A program made the translations under genes and the position numbers. Positions 1 through 13,198 of a stretch of DNA of 64,000 nucleotides are shown here, piece by piece (within the stretch, counting starts at the first letter, position 1; every line of letters begins with the position of its first letter). Under the pieces are notes generated by a model. It was given only the letters and a program-made list of their open reading frames with translations, searched no databases and was not told the origin of the DNA. Source of the stretch: Atherix ibis (lineage: Eukaryota; Arthropoda; Insecta; Diptera; Athericidae); NCBI GenBank assembly GCA_958298945.1, contig OY282608.1, positions 73,518,806 through 73,582,805 on the forward strand, in the 5' to 3' direction.

Positions 1-120
1 AACAAACCAACAAACCAACAAACCAACAAACCAACAAACCAACAAACCAACAAACCAACAAACCAACAAACCAACAAACCAACAAACCAACAAACCAACA
101 AACCAACAAACCAACAAACC
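1..120 (+). repeat. Perfect tract, 15 units
   Basis: Fifteen consecutive unmutated AACAAACC units open the window; the first variant is AATAAACC at 121. The tract probably continues to the left, since the window starts in phase with the unit and no array edge is visible. Confidence 0.95.
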
Positions 121-1012
121 AATAAACCAACAAACCAAAAAACCAACAAACCAACAAACCAACAAACCAACAAACCATCAAACCAACAAACCAAAAAAAT
201 AACAAACTAACAAACCAACAAACCAACTAGCCAACAAACCAACAAACCAACAAACCAACAAACCAACAAACCAAAAAACAAATAAACCAACAAACCAACA
301 AGCCAACAAACCAACAAAAAGTAAACCAACAAACCAAAAACCAACAAACCAACAAATCAACAAGCCAACAAACGAACAAACCAACAAACCAACAAACCAA
401 CAAACCAACAAACAAACAAACCAACAAACCAACAAACCAACAAACCAACAAACCAATAAACCAACAAACACACAAACCAACAAACCAACAAACCAACAAA
501 CCAATAAACCAACAAACCAACAAACCGACAAACCAAAAAACCAAAAAGCCAACAAACGAACAAACCATTAAACCAACAAACAAACAAGCCAACAAACGAA
601 CAAATCAACAAACCAACAAACCAACAAACCAACAAACCAACAAACCAACAAACCAACAAACCAACAAACCAACAAACCATCAAAACAACAAACCAACAAA
701 CCAACAATCCAACAAATCAGCAAACCAACAAACCAACAAGCCAACAAACGAACAAACCAACAAGCCAACAAACCAACAAACCAACAAACCAAGAAACCAA
801 CAAACCAACAAACCAACAAACCAACAAACCAACAAACAAACAAACCAACAAACCAAGAAACCAGCAAACCAACTAACCAACAAACCAACAAACTAACAAA
901 CCAACAAACCAACAAAGCAACAAACCAACAAACCAACAAACCAACAAATCAACAAGCCGACAAACGAACTAACGAACAAACAAACAAACCAACAAGCCAA
1001 CAAACCAACAAA
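121..1012 (+). repeat. Leading segment with type-A tags
   Basis: This segment carries the type-A tag set seen again further right: CCATC at 175, an A7-TAAC tag at 193-203 and AAAAAGTAAACC with its GTAAACC at 321. A TCAGCAAACC tag lies at 717 and a GCCGAC tag just before 1013. The strongest similarity by shared tags is to 9.35-10.2 kb and 12.0-12.85 kb. No gene or other element is seen. Confidence 0.75.
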
Positions 1013-2828
1013 CTATCAAACCAAGAAACCATCAAACCAACAAACCAACAAACCAAAAAACCAACAAACCAAGAAACCAACAAACCAACAAACCAGCAAA
1101 CCAAGTAACCAACAAGCCAACAAGGCAACAAACCAACAAGCCAACAAACCAACAAGCCAACAAACGAACAAACCAACAAACCAACAAACGAACAAACTAA
1201 GAAACCAACAATCCAACAAATCAACAAACCAATAAACAAACAAACAAACAAACCAACAAACCAACAAAACAACAAACCAACAAACCAACAAACCAACAAA
1301 CCAACAAACCAACAAACCAAAAAACCAACAAACCAACAAACCAACAAACCAACAAACCAATAAACCAACAAACCAACAAACCAATAAACCAACAAACAAA
1401 TAAACCAACAAACCTCTAAACCAACAAACCAACAAACCAACAAACAAATAAACCAACAAACCAACAAGCCAATAAACCAACAAACAAATAAACCAACAAA
1501 CCAACAAACCATTAAACCAACAAACCAACAAACCGACAACCCAACAAACCAACAAACCAACAAACCAACAAACGAATAAACCAGCAAACGAACCAACCAA
1601 CAAACCAACAAGCCAACAAACCAACAAGCCAGCAAACGAACAAACCAACAAACCAACAAGCCAACAAACCAACAAACCAACAAGCCAAAAAGCCAACAAA
1701 CCCACAAACCAACAAACCAACAAACCAACAAACCAACAAGCCAACAAATCAACAAACCAACAAGCCAACAAGCCAACAAACCAACAAGCCAACAAACGAA
1801 CAAACCAACAAACAAACAAACCAACAAACCAACAAACCAACAAACCAAAAAACCAACAAACCAAGAAACCAACAAACCAACAAACCAAGTAACCAACAAG
1901 CCAACAAGGCAACAAACCAACAAGCCAACAAACCAACAAGCCAACAAACGAACAAACCAACAAACCAACAAACCAACAAACTAAGAAACCAACAATCCAA
2001 CAAATCAACAAACCAATAAACAAACAAACAAACAAACCAACAAACCAACAAACCAACAAACCAACAAACCAACAAACCAACAAACCAACAAACCAACAAA
2101 CCAAAAAACCAACAAACCAACAAACCGACAACCCAACAAACCAACAAACCAACAAACCAACAAACCGACAAACCAACAAACGAACAAACCAACAAACGAA
2201 CAAACCAAGAAACCAACAAACCAACAAACCAACAAACCAACAAACCAACAAACCGACAACCCAACAAACCAACAAGCCAACAAACCAACAAACCAACAAA
2301 CCAACAAGCCAACAAGCCAACAAACCAACAAACCAAGAAACCAACAAACCAACAAACCAACAAACCAACAAACCAACAAACCAACAAACCAACAAACCAA
2401 CAAACCAACAAACCAACAAACAAACAAACCAACAAACCAACAAACCAACAAACCAAGAAACCAACAAAGCAATAAACCAACAAACCAACAAATTAACAAA
2501 CCAACAAACCAACAAACCAACAAACCAATAAACCAACAAACCAACAAACCAATAAACCAACAAACAAATAAACCAACAAACCTCTAAACCAACAAACCAA
2601 CAAACAAATAAACCAACAAACCAACAAGCCAACAAACCAACAAACAAATAAACCAACAAACCAACAAACCATTAAACCAACAAACCAACAAACCGACAAC
2701 CCAACAAACCAACAAACCAACAAACCAACAAACCGACAAACCAACAAACCAACAAACCAACAAATCAACAAGCCGACAAATGAACTAACGAACAAACAAA
2801 CAAACCAACAAGCCAACAAACCAACAAA
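1013..2828 (+). repeat. Higher-order block I, copy 1 (1.82 kb)
   Basis: The block starts at the CTATC tag (1013), which recurs at 2829 and 5621. It holds the rare tag CCTCTAAACC at 1413 and 2581. These correspond to 3229 and 4421 in the next block (offsets 1816 and 1840, both multiples of 8). The order of variant units is also shared, for example AAGAAACC followed by CCATC, then the AACCAAGTAACC and AACAAGGC tags. This is a higher-order repeat unit shorter than the next two copies. Confidence 0.8.
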
Positions 2829-5620
2829 CTATCAAACCAAGAAACCATCAAACCAACAAACCAACAAACCAAAAAACCAACAAACCAAGAAACCAACAAA
2901 CCAACAAACCAGCAAACCAAGTAACCAACAAGCCAACAAGGCAACAAACCAACAAGCCAACAAACCAACAAGCCAACAAACGAACAAACCAACAAACCAA
3001 CAAACGAACAAACTAAGAAACCAACAATCCAACAAATCAACAAACCAATAAACAAACAAACAAACAAACCAACAAACCAACAAAACAACAAACCAACAAA
3101 CCAACAAACCAACAAACCAACAAACCAACAAACCAAAAAACCAACAAACCAACAAACCAACAAACCAACAAACCAATAAACCAACAAACCAACAAACCAA
3201 TAAACCAACAAACAAATAAACCAACAAACCTCTAAACCAACAAACCAACAAACCAACAAACAAATAAACCAACAAACCAACAAGCCAATAAACCAACAAA
3301 CAAATAAACCAACAAACCAACAAACCATTAAACCAACAAACCAACAAACCGACAACCCAACAAACCAACAAACCAACAAACCAACAAACCGACAAACCAA
3401 CAAACGAATAAACCAGCAAACGAACAAACCAACCAACCAACAAACCAACAAGCCAACAAACCAACAAGCCAGCAAACGAACAAACCAACAAACCAACAAG
3501 CCAACAAACCAACAAACCAACAAGCCAAAAAGCCAACAAACCCACAAACCAACAAACCAACAAACCAACAAGCCAACAAATCAACAAACCAACAAGCCAA
3601 CAAGCCAACAAACCAACAAGCCAACAAACGAACAAACCAACAAACAAACAAACCAACAAACCAACAAACCAACAAACCAAAAAACCAACAAACCAAGAAA
3701 CCAACAAACCAACAAACCAAGTAACCAACAAGCCAACAAGGCAACAAACCAACAAGCCAACAAACCAACAAGCCAACAAACGAACAAACCAACAAACCAA
3801 CAAACCAACAAACTAAGAAACCAACAATCCAACAAATCAACAAACCAATAAACAAACAAACAAACAAACCAACAAACCAACAAACCAACAAACCAACAAA
3901 CCAACAAACCAACAAACCAACAAACCAACAAACCAACAAACCAAAAAACCAACAAACCAACAAACCGACAACCCAACAAACCAACAAACCAACAAACCAA
4001 CAAACCGACAAACCAACAAACGAACAAACCAACAAACGAACAAACCAAGAAACCAACAAACCAACAAACCAACAAACCAACAAACCAACAAACCGACAAC
4101 CCAACAAACCAACAAGCCAACAAACCAACAAACCAACAAACCAACAAGCCAACAAGCCAACAAACCAACAAACCAAGAAACCAACAAACCAACAAACCAA
4201 CAAACTAACAAACCAACAAACCAACAAACCAACAAACCAACAAACCAACAAACCAACAAACAAACAAACCAACAAACCAACAAACCAACAAACCAAGAAA
4301 CCAACAAAGCAATAAACCAACAAACCAACAAATTAACAAACCAACAAACCAACAAACCAACAAACCAATAAACCAACAAACCAACAAACCAATAAACCAA
4401 CAAACAAATAAACCAACAAACCTCTAAACCAACAAACCAACAAACAAATAAACCAACAAACCAACAAGCCAACAAACCAACAAACAAATAAACCAACAAA
4501 CCAACAAACCATTAAACCAACAAACCAACAAACCGACAACCCAACAAACCAACAAACCAACAAACCAACAAACCGACAAACCAACAAACGAACAAACCAA
4601 CAAACGAACAAACCAACCAACCAACAAACCAACAAGCCAACAAACCAACAAGCCAACAAACTAACAAACAAACAAACCAACAAGCCAACAAACCAACAAA
4701 CCAACAAACCAACAAGCCAACAAGCCAACAAACCAACAAACCAAGAAACCGACAAACCAACAAACGAACAAACCAACAAACGAACAAACCAACCAACCAA
4801 CAAACCAACAAGCCAACAAACCAACAAGCCAACAAACCAACAAGCCAACAAGCCAACAAACCAACAAACCAAGAAACCAACAAACCAACAAACCAACAAA
4901 CCAACAAACCAACAAACCAACAAACCAACAAACCAACAAACAAACAAACCAACAAACCAACAAACCAACAAACCAAGAAACCAACAAAGCAATAAACCAA
5001 CAAACCAACAAATTAACAAACCAACAAACCAACAAACCAACAAACCAACAAACCAACAAACCAACAAACCAACAAACAAATAAACCAACAAACCAACAAA
5101 CCAACAAACCAACAAACCAACAAACCAACAAACGAACAAACCAACAAACCAACAAACCAACAAACCAACAAACCAACAAACCAACAAACCAACAAACCAA
5201 CAAACCAACAAACCAACAAACCAACAAACCAACAAACCAACAAACCAACAAAACAACAAACCAACAAGCCAACAAACGAACAAACCAACAAACCAACAAA
5301 CCAACAAACCAACAAACCAACATACCAACAAATCAGCAAACCAACAAACCAACAAACCAATAAACCAACAAACCAACAAACCAACATACCAACAAATCAG
5401 CAAACCAACAAACCAACAAGCCAACCAACGAACTAACCAACAAGCCAACAAACTAACAAACCAACAAACTAACAAACTAACAAACCAACAAACCAACAAA
5501 CCAACAAACCAACAACCCAACAAACCAACAAAACAACAAACCAACAAACCAACAAACCAAAAAACCAAAAAACCAACAAACCAACAAACCAACAAACCAA
5601 CAAACCAACAAACCAACAAA
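2829..5620 (+). repeat. Higher-order block I, copy 2 (2.79 kb)
   Basis: It opens with CTATC at 2829 and carries CCTCTAAACC at 3229 and 4421. Its right part (about 4.6-5.6 kb) has extra sequence absent from copy 1, including a pair of TCAGC tags 64 bp apart (5333 and 5397) and an A6CC-A6CC doublet near 5557. It is directly followed by copy 3, which repeats the same order. Confidence 0.8.
5333..5400 (+). repeat. 64-bp local duplication (TCAGC pair)
   Basis: AACATACC-AACAAATC-AGCAAACC appears twice, 64 bp (8 units) apart, at 5333 and 5397. The same pair with the same spacing is at 8157/8221 and 16126/16190, so it was made once and then copied within larger blocks. Confidence 0.8.
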
Positions 5621-8450
5621 CTATCAAACCAAGAAACCATCAAACCAACAAACCAACAAACCAAAAAACCAACAAACCAAGAAACCAACAAACCAACAAA
5701 CCAGCAAACCAAGTAACCAACAAGCCAACAAGGCAACAAACCAACAAGCCAACAAACCAACAAGCCAACAAACGAACAAACCAACAAACCAACAAACGAA
5801 CAAACTAAGAAACCAACAATCCAACAAATCAACAAACCAATAAACAAACAAACAAACAAACCAACAAACCAACAAAACAACAAACCAACAAACCAACAAA
5901 CCAACAAACCAACAAACCAACAAACCAAAAAACCAACAAACCAACAAACCAACAAACCAACAAACCAATAAACCAACAAACCAACAAACCAATAAACCAA
6001 CAAACAAATAAACCAACAAACCTCTAAACCAACAAACCAACAAACCAACAAACAAATAAACCAACAAACCAACAAGCCAATAAACCAACAAACAAATAAA
6101 CCAACAAACCAACAAACCATTAAACCAACAAACCAACAAACCGACAACCCAACAAACCAACAAACCAACAAACCAACAAACCGACAAACCAACAAACGAA
6201 TAAACCAGCAAACGAACAAACCAACCAACCAACAAACCAACAAGCCAACAAACCAACAAGCCAGCAAACGAACAAACCAACAAACCAACAAGCCAACAAA
6301 CCAACAAACCAACAAGCCAAAAAGCCAACAAACCCACAAACCAACAAACCAACAAACCAACAAGCCAACAAATCAACAAACCAACAAGCCAACAAGCCAA
6401 CAAACCAACAAGCCAACAAACGAACAAACCAACAAACAAACAAACCAACAAACCAACAAACCAACAAACCAAAAAACCAACAAACCAAGAAACCAACAAA
6501 CCAACAAACCAAGTAACCAACAAGCCAACAAGGCAACAAACCAACAAGCCAACAAACCAACAAGCCAACAAACGAACAAACCAACAAACCAACAAACCAA
6601 CAAACTAAGAAACCAACAATCCAACAAATCAACAAACCAATAAACAAACAAACAAACAAACCAACAAACCAACAAACCAACAAACCAACAAACCAACAAA
6701 CCAACAAACCAACAAACCAACAAACCAACAAACCAACAAACCAACAAACCAACAAACCAACAAACCAAAAAACCAACAAACCAACAAACCGACAACCCAA
6801 CAAACCAACAAACCAACAAACCAACAAACCGACAAACCAACAAACGAACAAACCAACAAACGAACAAACCAACCAACCAACAAACCAACAAGCCAACAAA
6901 CCAACAAGCCAACAAACGAACAAACCAACAAACCAACAAGCCAACAAACCAACAAACCAACAAACCAACAAGCCAACAAGCCAACAAACCAACAAACCAA
7001 GAAACCAACAAACCAACAAACCAACAAACCAACAAACCAACAAACCAACAAACCAACAAACCAACAAACCAACAAACCAACAAACCAACAAACAAACAAA
7101 CCAACAAACCAACAAACCAACAAACCAAGAAACCAACAAAGCAATAAACCAACAAACCAACAAATTAACAAACCCACAAACCAACAAACCAACAAACCAA
7201 TAAACCAACAAACCAACAAACCAATAAACCAACAAACAAATAAACCAACAAACCTCTAAACCAACAAACCAACAAACAAATAAACCAACAAACCAACAAG
7301 CCAACAAACCAACAAACAAATAAACCAACAAACCAACAAACCATTAAACCAACAAACCAACAAACCGACAACCCAACAAACCAACAAACCAACAAACCAA
7401 CAAACCGACAAACCAACAAACGAACAAACCAACAAACGAACAAACCAACCAACCAACAAACCAACAAGCCAACAAACCAACAAGCCAACAAACTAACAAA
7501 CAAACAAACCAACAAGCCAACAAACCAACAAACCAACAAACCAACAAACCAACAAGCCAACAAGCCAACAAACCAACAAACCAAGAAACCGACAAACCAA
7601 CAAACGAACAAACCAACAAACGAACAAACCAACCAACCAACAAACCAACAAGCCAACAAACCAACAAGCCAACAAACCAACAAGCCAACAAGCCAACAAA
7701 CCAACAAACCAAGAAACCAACAAACCAACAAACCAACAAACCAACAAACCAACAAACCAACAAACCAACAAACCAACAAACAAACAAACCAACAAACCAA
7801 CAAACCAACAAACCAAGAAACCAACAAAGCAATAAACCAACAAACCAACAAATTAACAAACCAACAAACCAACAAACCAACAAACCAACAAACCAACAAA
7901 CCAACAAACCAACAAACAAATAAACCAACAAATCAACAAACCAACAAACCAACAAACCAACAAACGAACAAACCAACAAACCAACAAACCAACAAACCAA
8001 CAAACCAACAAACCAACAAACCAACAAACCAACAAACCAACAAACCAACAAACCAACAAACCAACAAACCAACAAAACAACAAACCAACAAGCCAACAAA
8101 CGAACAAACCAACAAACCAACAAACCAACAAACCAACAAACCAACATACCAACAAATCAGCAAACCAACAAACCAACAAACCAATAAACCAACAAACCAA
8201 CAAACCAACATACCAACAAATCAGCAAACCAACAAACCAACAAGCCAACCAACGAACTAACCAACAAGCCAACAAACTAACAAACCAACAAACTAACAAA
8301 CTAACAAACCAACAAACCAACAAACCAACAAACCAACAACCCAACAAACCAACAAAACAACAAACCAACAAACCAACAAACCAAAAAACCAAAAAACCAA
8401 CAAACCAACAAACCAACAAACCAACAAACCAACAAACCAACAAACCAACA
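5621..8450 (+). repeat. Higher-order block I, copy 3 (about 2.83 kb)
   Basis: It opens with CTATC at 5621. CCTCTAAACC lies at 6021 and 7253, which are 2792 and 2832 bp after the equivalents in copy 2. The 64-bp TCAGC pair recurs at 8157 and 8221 (offset 2824). Tag order matches copy 2 along the whole block, so this is a direct tandem duplication whose copies differ by whole 8-bp units. The right edge is approximate. Confidence 0.8.
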
Positions 8451-8540
8451 AACCAACAAACCAACAAACCAACAAACCAACAAAGCAACAAACCAACAAA
8501 CCAAAAAACCAACAAACCAACAAACCAACAAACCAACAAA

Positions 8541-11201
8541 CCATCAAACCAAACAAACCAACAAACCAACAAACCAAAAAAATAACAAACCAACAAACCA
8601 ACAAACCAACTAGCCAACAAACCAACAAACCAGCAAACCAACAAACCAACAAACCAACAAACAAATAAACCAACAAACCAACAAGCCAACAAACCAACAA
8701 ACCGACAAAAAGTAAACCAACAAACCAAAACCCAACAAACCAACAAACCAACAAGCCAACAAACGAACAAACCAACAAACCAACAAACCAACAAACCAAC
8801 AAACCAACAAACAAACAAACCAACAAACCAACAAACCAACAAACCAACAAACCAATAAACCAACAAACCAACAAACCAACAAACCAACAAACCAATAAAC
8901 CAACAAACCAACAAACCAACAAACCGACAAACAAAAAAACCAAAAAGCCAACAAACGAACAAACCAACAAACCAACAAACAAATAAGCCAACAAACGAAC
9001 CAATCAACAAACCAACAAACCAACAAACCAACAAACCAACAAACCAATAAACCAACAAACCAACAAACCAACAAACCAACAAACCAACAAACCAACAAAC
9101 CATCAAAACATCAAACCAACAAACCAACAATCCAACAAATCAGCAAACCAACAAACCAACAAACCAAAAAACCAAAAAACCAACAAACCAACAAACCAAC
9201 AAACCAACAAACCAACAAACCAACAAACCAACAAACCAACAAACCAACAAACCAACAAACCAACAAACCAACAAACCAACAAACCAACAAACCAACAAAC
9301 CAACAAACCAAAAAACCAACAAACCAACATACCAACAAACCAACAAACCATCAAACCAACAAACCAAAAAAATAACAAACCAACAAACCAACAAACCAAC
9401 TAGCCAACAAACCAACAAACCAACAAACCAACAAACCAACAAACCAAAAAACAAATAAACCAAAAAACCAACAAGCCAACAAACCAACAAACCAACAAAA
9501 AGTAAACCAACAAACCAAAAACCAACAAACCAACAAACCAACAAGCCAACAAACGAACAAACCAACAAACCAACAAACCAACAAACCAACAAACAAACAA
9601 ACCAACAAACCAACAAACCAACAAACCAACAAACCAATAAACCAACAAACCAACAAACCAACAAACCAACAAACCAACAAACCAATAAACCAACAAACCA
9701 ACAAACCGACAAACCAAAAAACCAAAAAGCCAACAAACGAACAAACCATTAAACCAACAAACAAACAAGCCAACAAACGAACAAATCAACAAACCAACAA
9801 ACCAACAAACCAACAAACCAACAAACCAACAAACCAACAAACCAACAAACCAACAAACCAACAAACCATCAAAACAACAAACCAACAAACCAACAATCCA
9901 ACAAATCAGCAAACCAACAAACCAACAAGCCAACAAACGAACAAACCAACAAGCCAACAAACCAACAAACCAACAAACCAAGAAACCAACAAACCAACAA
10001 ACCAACAAACCAACAAACCAACAAACCAACAAACAAACAAACCAACAAACCACGAAACCAGCAAACCAACAAACCAACAAACCAACAAACTAACAAACCA
10101 ACAAACCAACAAAGCAACAAACCAACAAACCAACAAACCAACAAATCAACAAGCCGACAAACGAACTAACGAACAAACAAACAAACCAACAAGCCAACAA
10201 ACTATCAAACCAAGAAACCATCAAACCAACAAACCAACAAACCAAAAAACCAACAAACCAAGAAACCAACAAACCAACAAACCAGCAAACCAAGTAACCA
10301 ACAAGCCAACAAGGCAACAAACCAACAAGCCAACAAACCAACAAGCCAACAAACGAACAAACCAACAAACCAACAAACCAACAAACTAAGAAACCAACAA
10401 TCCAACAAATCAACCAACCAATAAACAAACAAACAAACAAACCAACAAACCAACAAAACAACAAACCAACAAACCAACAAACCAACAAACCAACAAACCA
10501 ACAAACCAAAAAACCAACAAACCAACAAACCAACAAACCAACAAACCAATAAACCAACAAACCAACAAACCAATAAACCAACAAACAAATAAACCAACAA
10601 ACCTCTAAACCAACAAACCAACAAACCAACAAACAAATAAACCAACAAACCAACAAGCCAATATACCAACAAACAAATAAACCAACAAACCAACAAACCA
10701 TTAAACCAACAAACCAACAAACCGACAACCCAACAAACCAACAAACCAACAAACCAACAAACCGACAAACCAACAAACGAATAAACCAGCAAACGAACAA
10801 ACCAACCAACCAACAAACCAACAAGCCAACAAACCAACAAGCCAGCAAACGAACAAACCAACAAACCAACAAGCCAACAAACCAACAAACCAACAAACCA
10901 ACAAACCAACAAACCAAAAAACCTACAAACCAACAAACCAACAAGCCAAAAAGCCAACAAACCCACAAACCAACAAACCAACAAACCAACAAGCCAACAA
11001 ACGAACAAACCAACAAACAAACAAACCAACAAACCAACAAACCAACAAACCAAAAAACCAACAAACCAAGAAACCAACAAACCAACAAACCAAGTAACCA
11101 ACAAGCCAACAAGGCAACAAACCAACAAGCCAACAAACCAACAAGCCAACAAACGAACAAACCAACAAACCAACAAACCAACAAACCAACAAACCAACAA
11201 A
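8541..11201 (+). repeat. Higher-order block II, copy 1 (2.66 kb)
   Basis: It begins with the junction tag CCATCAAACCAAACAAACC, which contains a 9-bp unit (one extra A) and therefore shifts the array phase by one base. GTAAACC follows exactly 171 bp later (8712). A second type-A tag lies at 9502, CTATC at 10202 and CCTCTAAACC at 10602. The block thus joins a type-A head to block-I-like sequence. The next junction tag at 11202 marks its end. Confidence 0.8.
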
Positions 11202-13198
11202 CCATCAAACCAAACAAACCAACAAACCAACAAACCAAAAAAATAACAAACCAACAAACCAACAAACCAACTAGCCAACAAACCAACAAACCAACAAACC
11301 AACAAACCAACAAACCAACAAACAAATAAACCAACAAACCAACAAGCCAACAAACCAACAAACCGACAAAAAGTAAACCAACAAACCAAAACCCAACAAA
11401 CCAACAAACCAACAAGCCAACAAACGAACAAACCAACAAACCAACAAACCAACAAACCAACAAACCAACAAACAAACAAACCAACAAACCAACAAACCAA
11501 CAAACCAACAAACCAATAAACCAACAAACCAACAAACCAACAAACCAACAAACCAATAAACCAACAAACCAACAAACCAACAAACCGACAAAAAAAAAAA
11601 CCAAAAAGCCAACAAACGAACAAACCAACAAACCAACAAACAAATAAGCCAACAAACGAACCAATCAACAAACCAACAAACCAACAAACCAACAAACCAA
11701 CAAACCAATAAACCAACAAACCAACAAACCAACAAACCAACAAACCAACAAACCATCAAAACATCAAACCAACAAACCAACAATCCAACAAATCAGCAAA
11801 CCAACAAACCAACAAACCAAAAAACCAAAAAACCAACAAACCAACAAACCAACAAACCAACAAACCAACAAACCAACAAACCAACAAACCAACAAACCAA
11901 CAAACCAACAAACCAACAAACCAACAAACCAACAAACCAACAAACCAACAAACCAACAAACCAAAAAACCAACAAACCAACATACCAACAAACCAACAAA
12001 CCATCAAACCAACAAACCAAAAAAATAACAAACCAACAAACCAACAAACCAACTAGCCAACAAACCAACAAACCAACAAACCAACAAACCAACAAACCAA
12101 AAAACAAATAAACCAAAAAACCAACAAGCCAACAAACCAACAAACCAACAAAAAGTAAACCAACAAACCAAAAACCAACAAACCAACAAACCAACAAGCC
12201 AACAAACGAACAAACCAACAAACCAACAAACCAACAAACCAACAAACAAACAAACCAACAAACCAACAAACCAACAAACCAACAAACCAATAAACCAACA
12301 AACCAACAAACCAACAAACCAACAAACCAACAAACCAATAAACCAACAAACCAACAAACCGACAAACCAAAAAACCAAAAAGCCAACAAACGAACAAACC
12401 ATTAAACCAACAAACAAACAAGCCAACAAACGAACAAATCAACAAACCAACAAACCAACAAACCAACAAACCAACAAACCAACAAACCAACAAACCAACA
12501 AACCAACAAACCATCAAAACAACAAACCAACAAACCAACAATCCAACAAATCAGCAAACCAACAAACCAACAAGCCAACAAACGAACAAACCAACAAGCC
12601 AACAAACCAACAAACCAACAAACCAAGAAACCAACAAACCAACAAACCAACAAACCAACAAACCAACAAACCAACAAACAAACAAACCAACAAACCACGA
12701 AACCAGCAAACCAACAAACCAACAAACCAACAAACTAACAAACCAACAAACCAACAAAGCAACAAACCAACAAACCAACAAACCAACAAATCAACAAGCC
12801 GACAAACGAACTAACGAACAAACAAACAAACCAACAAGCCAACAAACTATCAAACCAAGAAACCATCAAACCAACAAACCAACAAACCAAAAAACCAACA
12901 AACCAAGAAACCAACAAACCAACAAACCAGCAAACCAAGTAACCAACAAGCCAACAAGGCAACAAACCAACAAGCCAACAAACCAACAAGCCAACAAACG
13001 AACAAACCAACAAACCAACAAACCAACAAACTAAGAAACCAACAATCCAACAAATCAACCAACCAATAAACAAACAAACAAACAAACCAACAAACCAACA
13101 AGCCAACAAGGCAACAAACCAACAAGCCAACAAACCAACAAGCCAACAAACGAACAAACCAACAAACCAACAAACCAACAAACCAACAAACCAACAAA
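11202..13198 (+). repeat. Higher-order block II, copy 2 (2.0 kb, shortened)
   Basis: The same junction tag is at 11202 and GTAAACC is again exactly 171 bp on (11373). The second type-A tag is at 12155 (2653 bp after 9502) and CTATC at 12847 (2645 bp after 10202). The CCTCTAAACC section that closes copy 1 is missing and the next junction tag follows at 13199, so this copy is internally or terminally shortened. Confidence 0.78.
11590..11600 (+). repeat. A11 homopolymer inside a unit pair
   Basis: An 11-base A run stands where the equivalent sites near 8.93, 13.58 and 16.89 kb read GACAAACAAAAAAACC. The length is equal, so one C to A change explains it; no insertion is needed. Confidence 0.85.
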
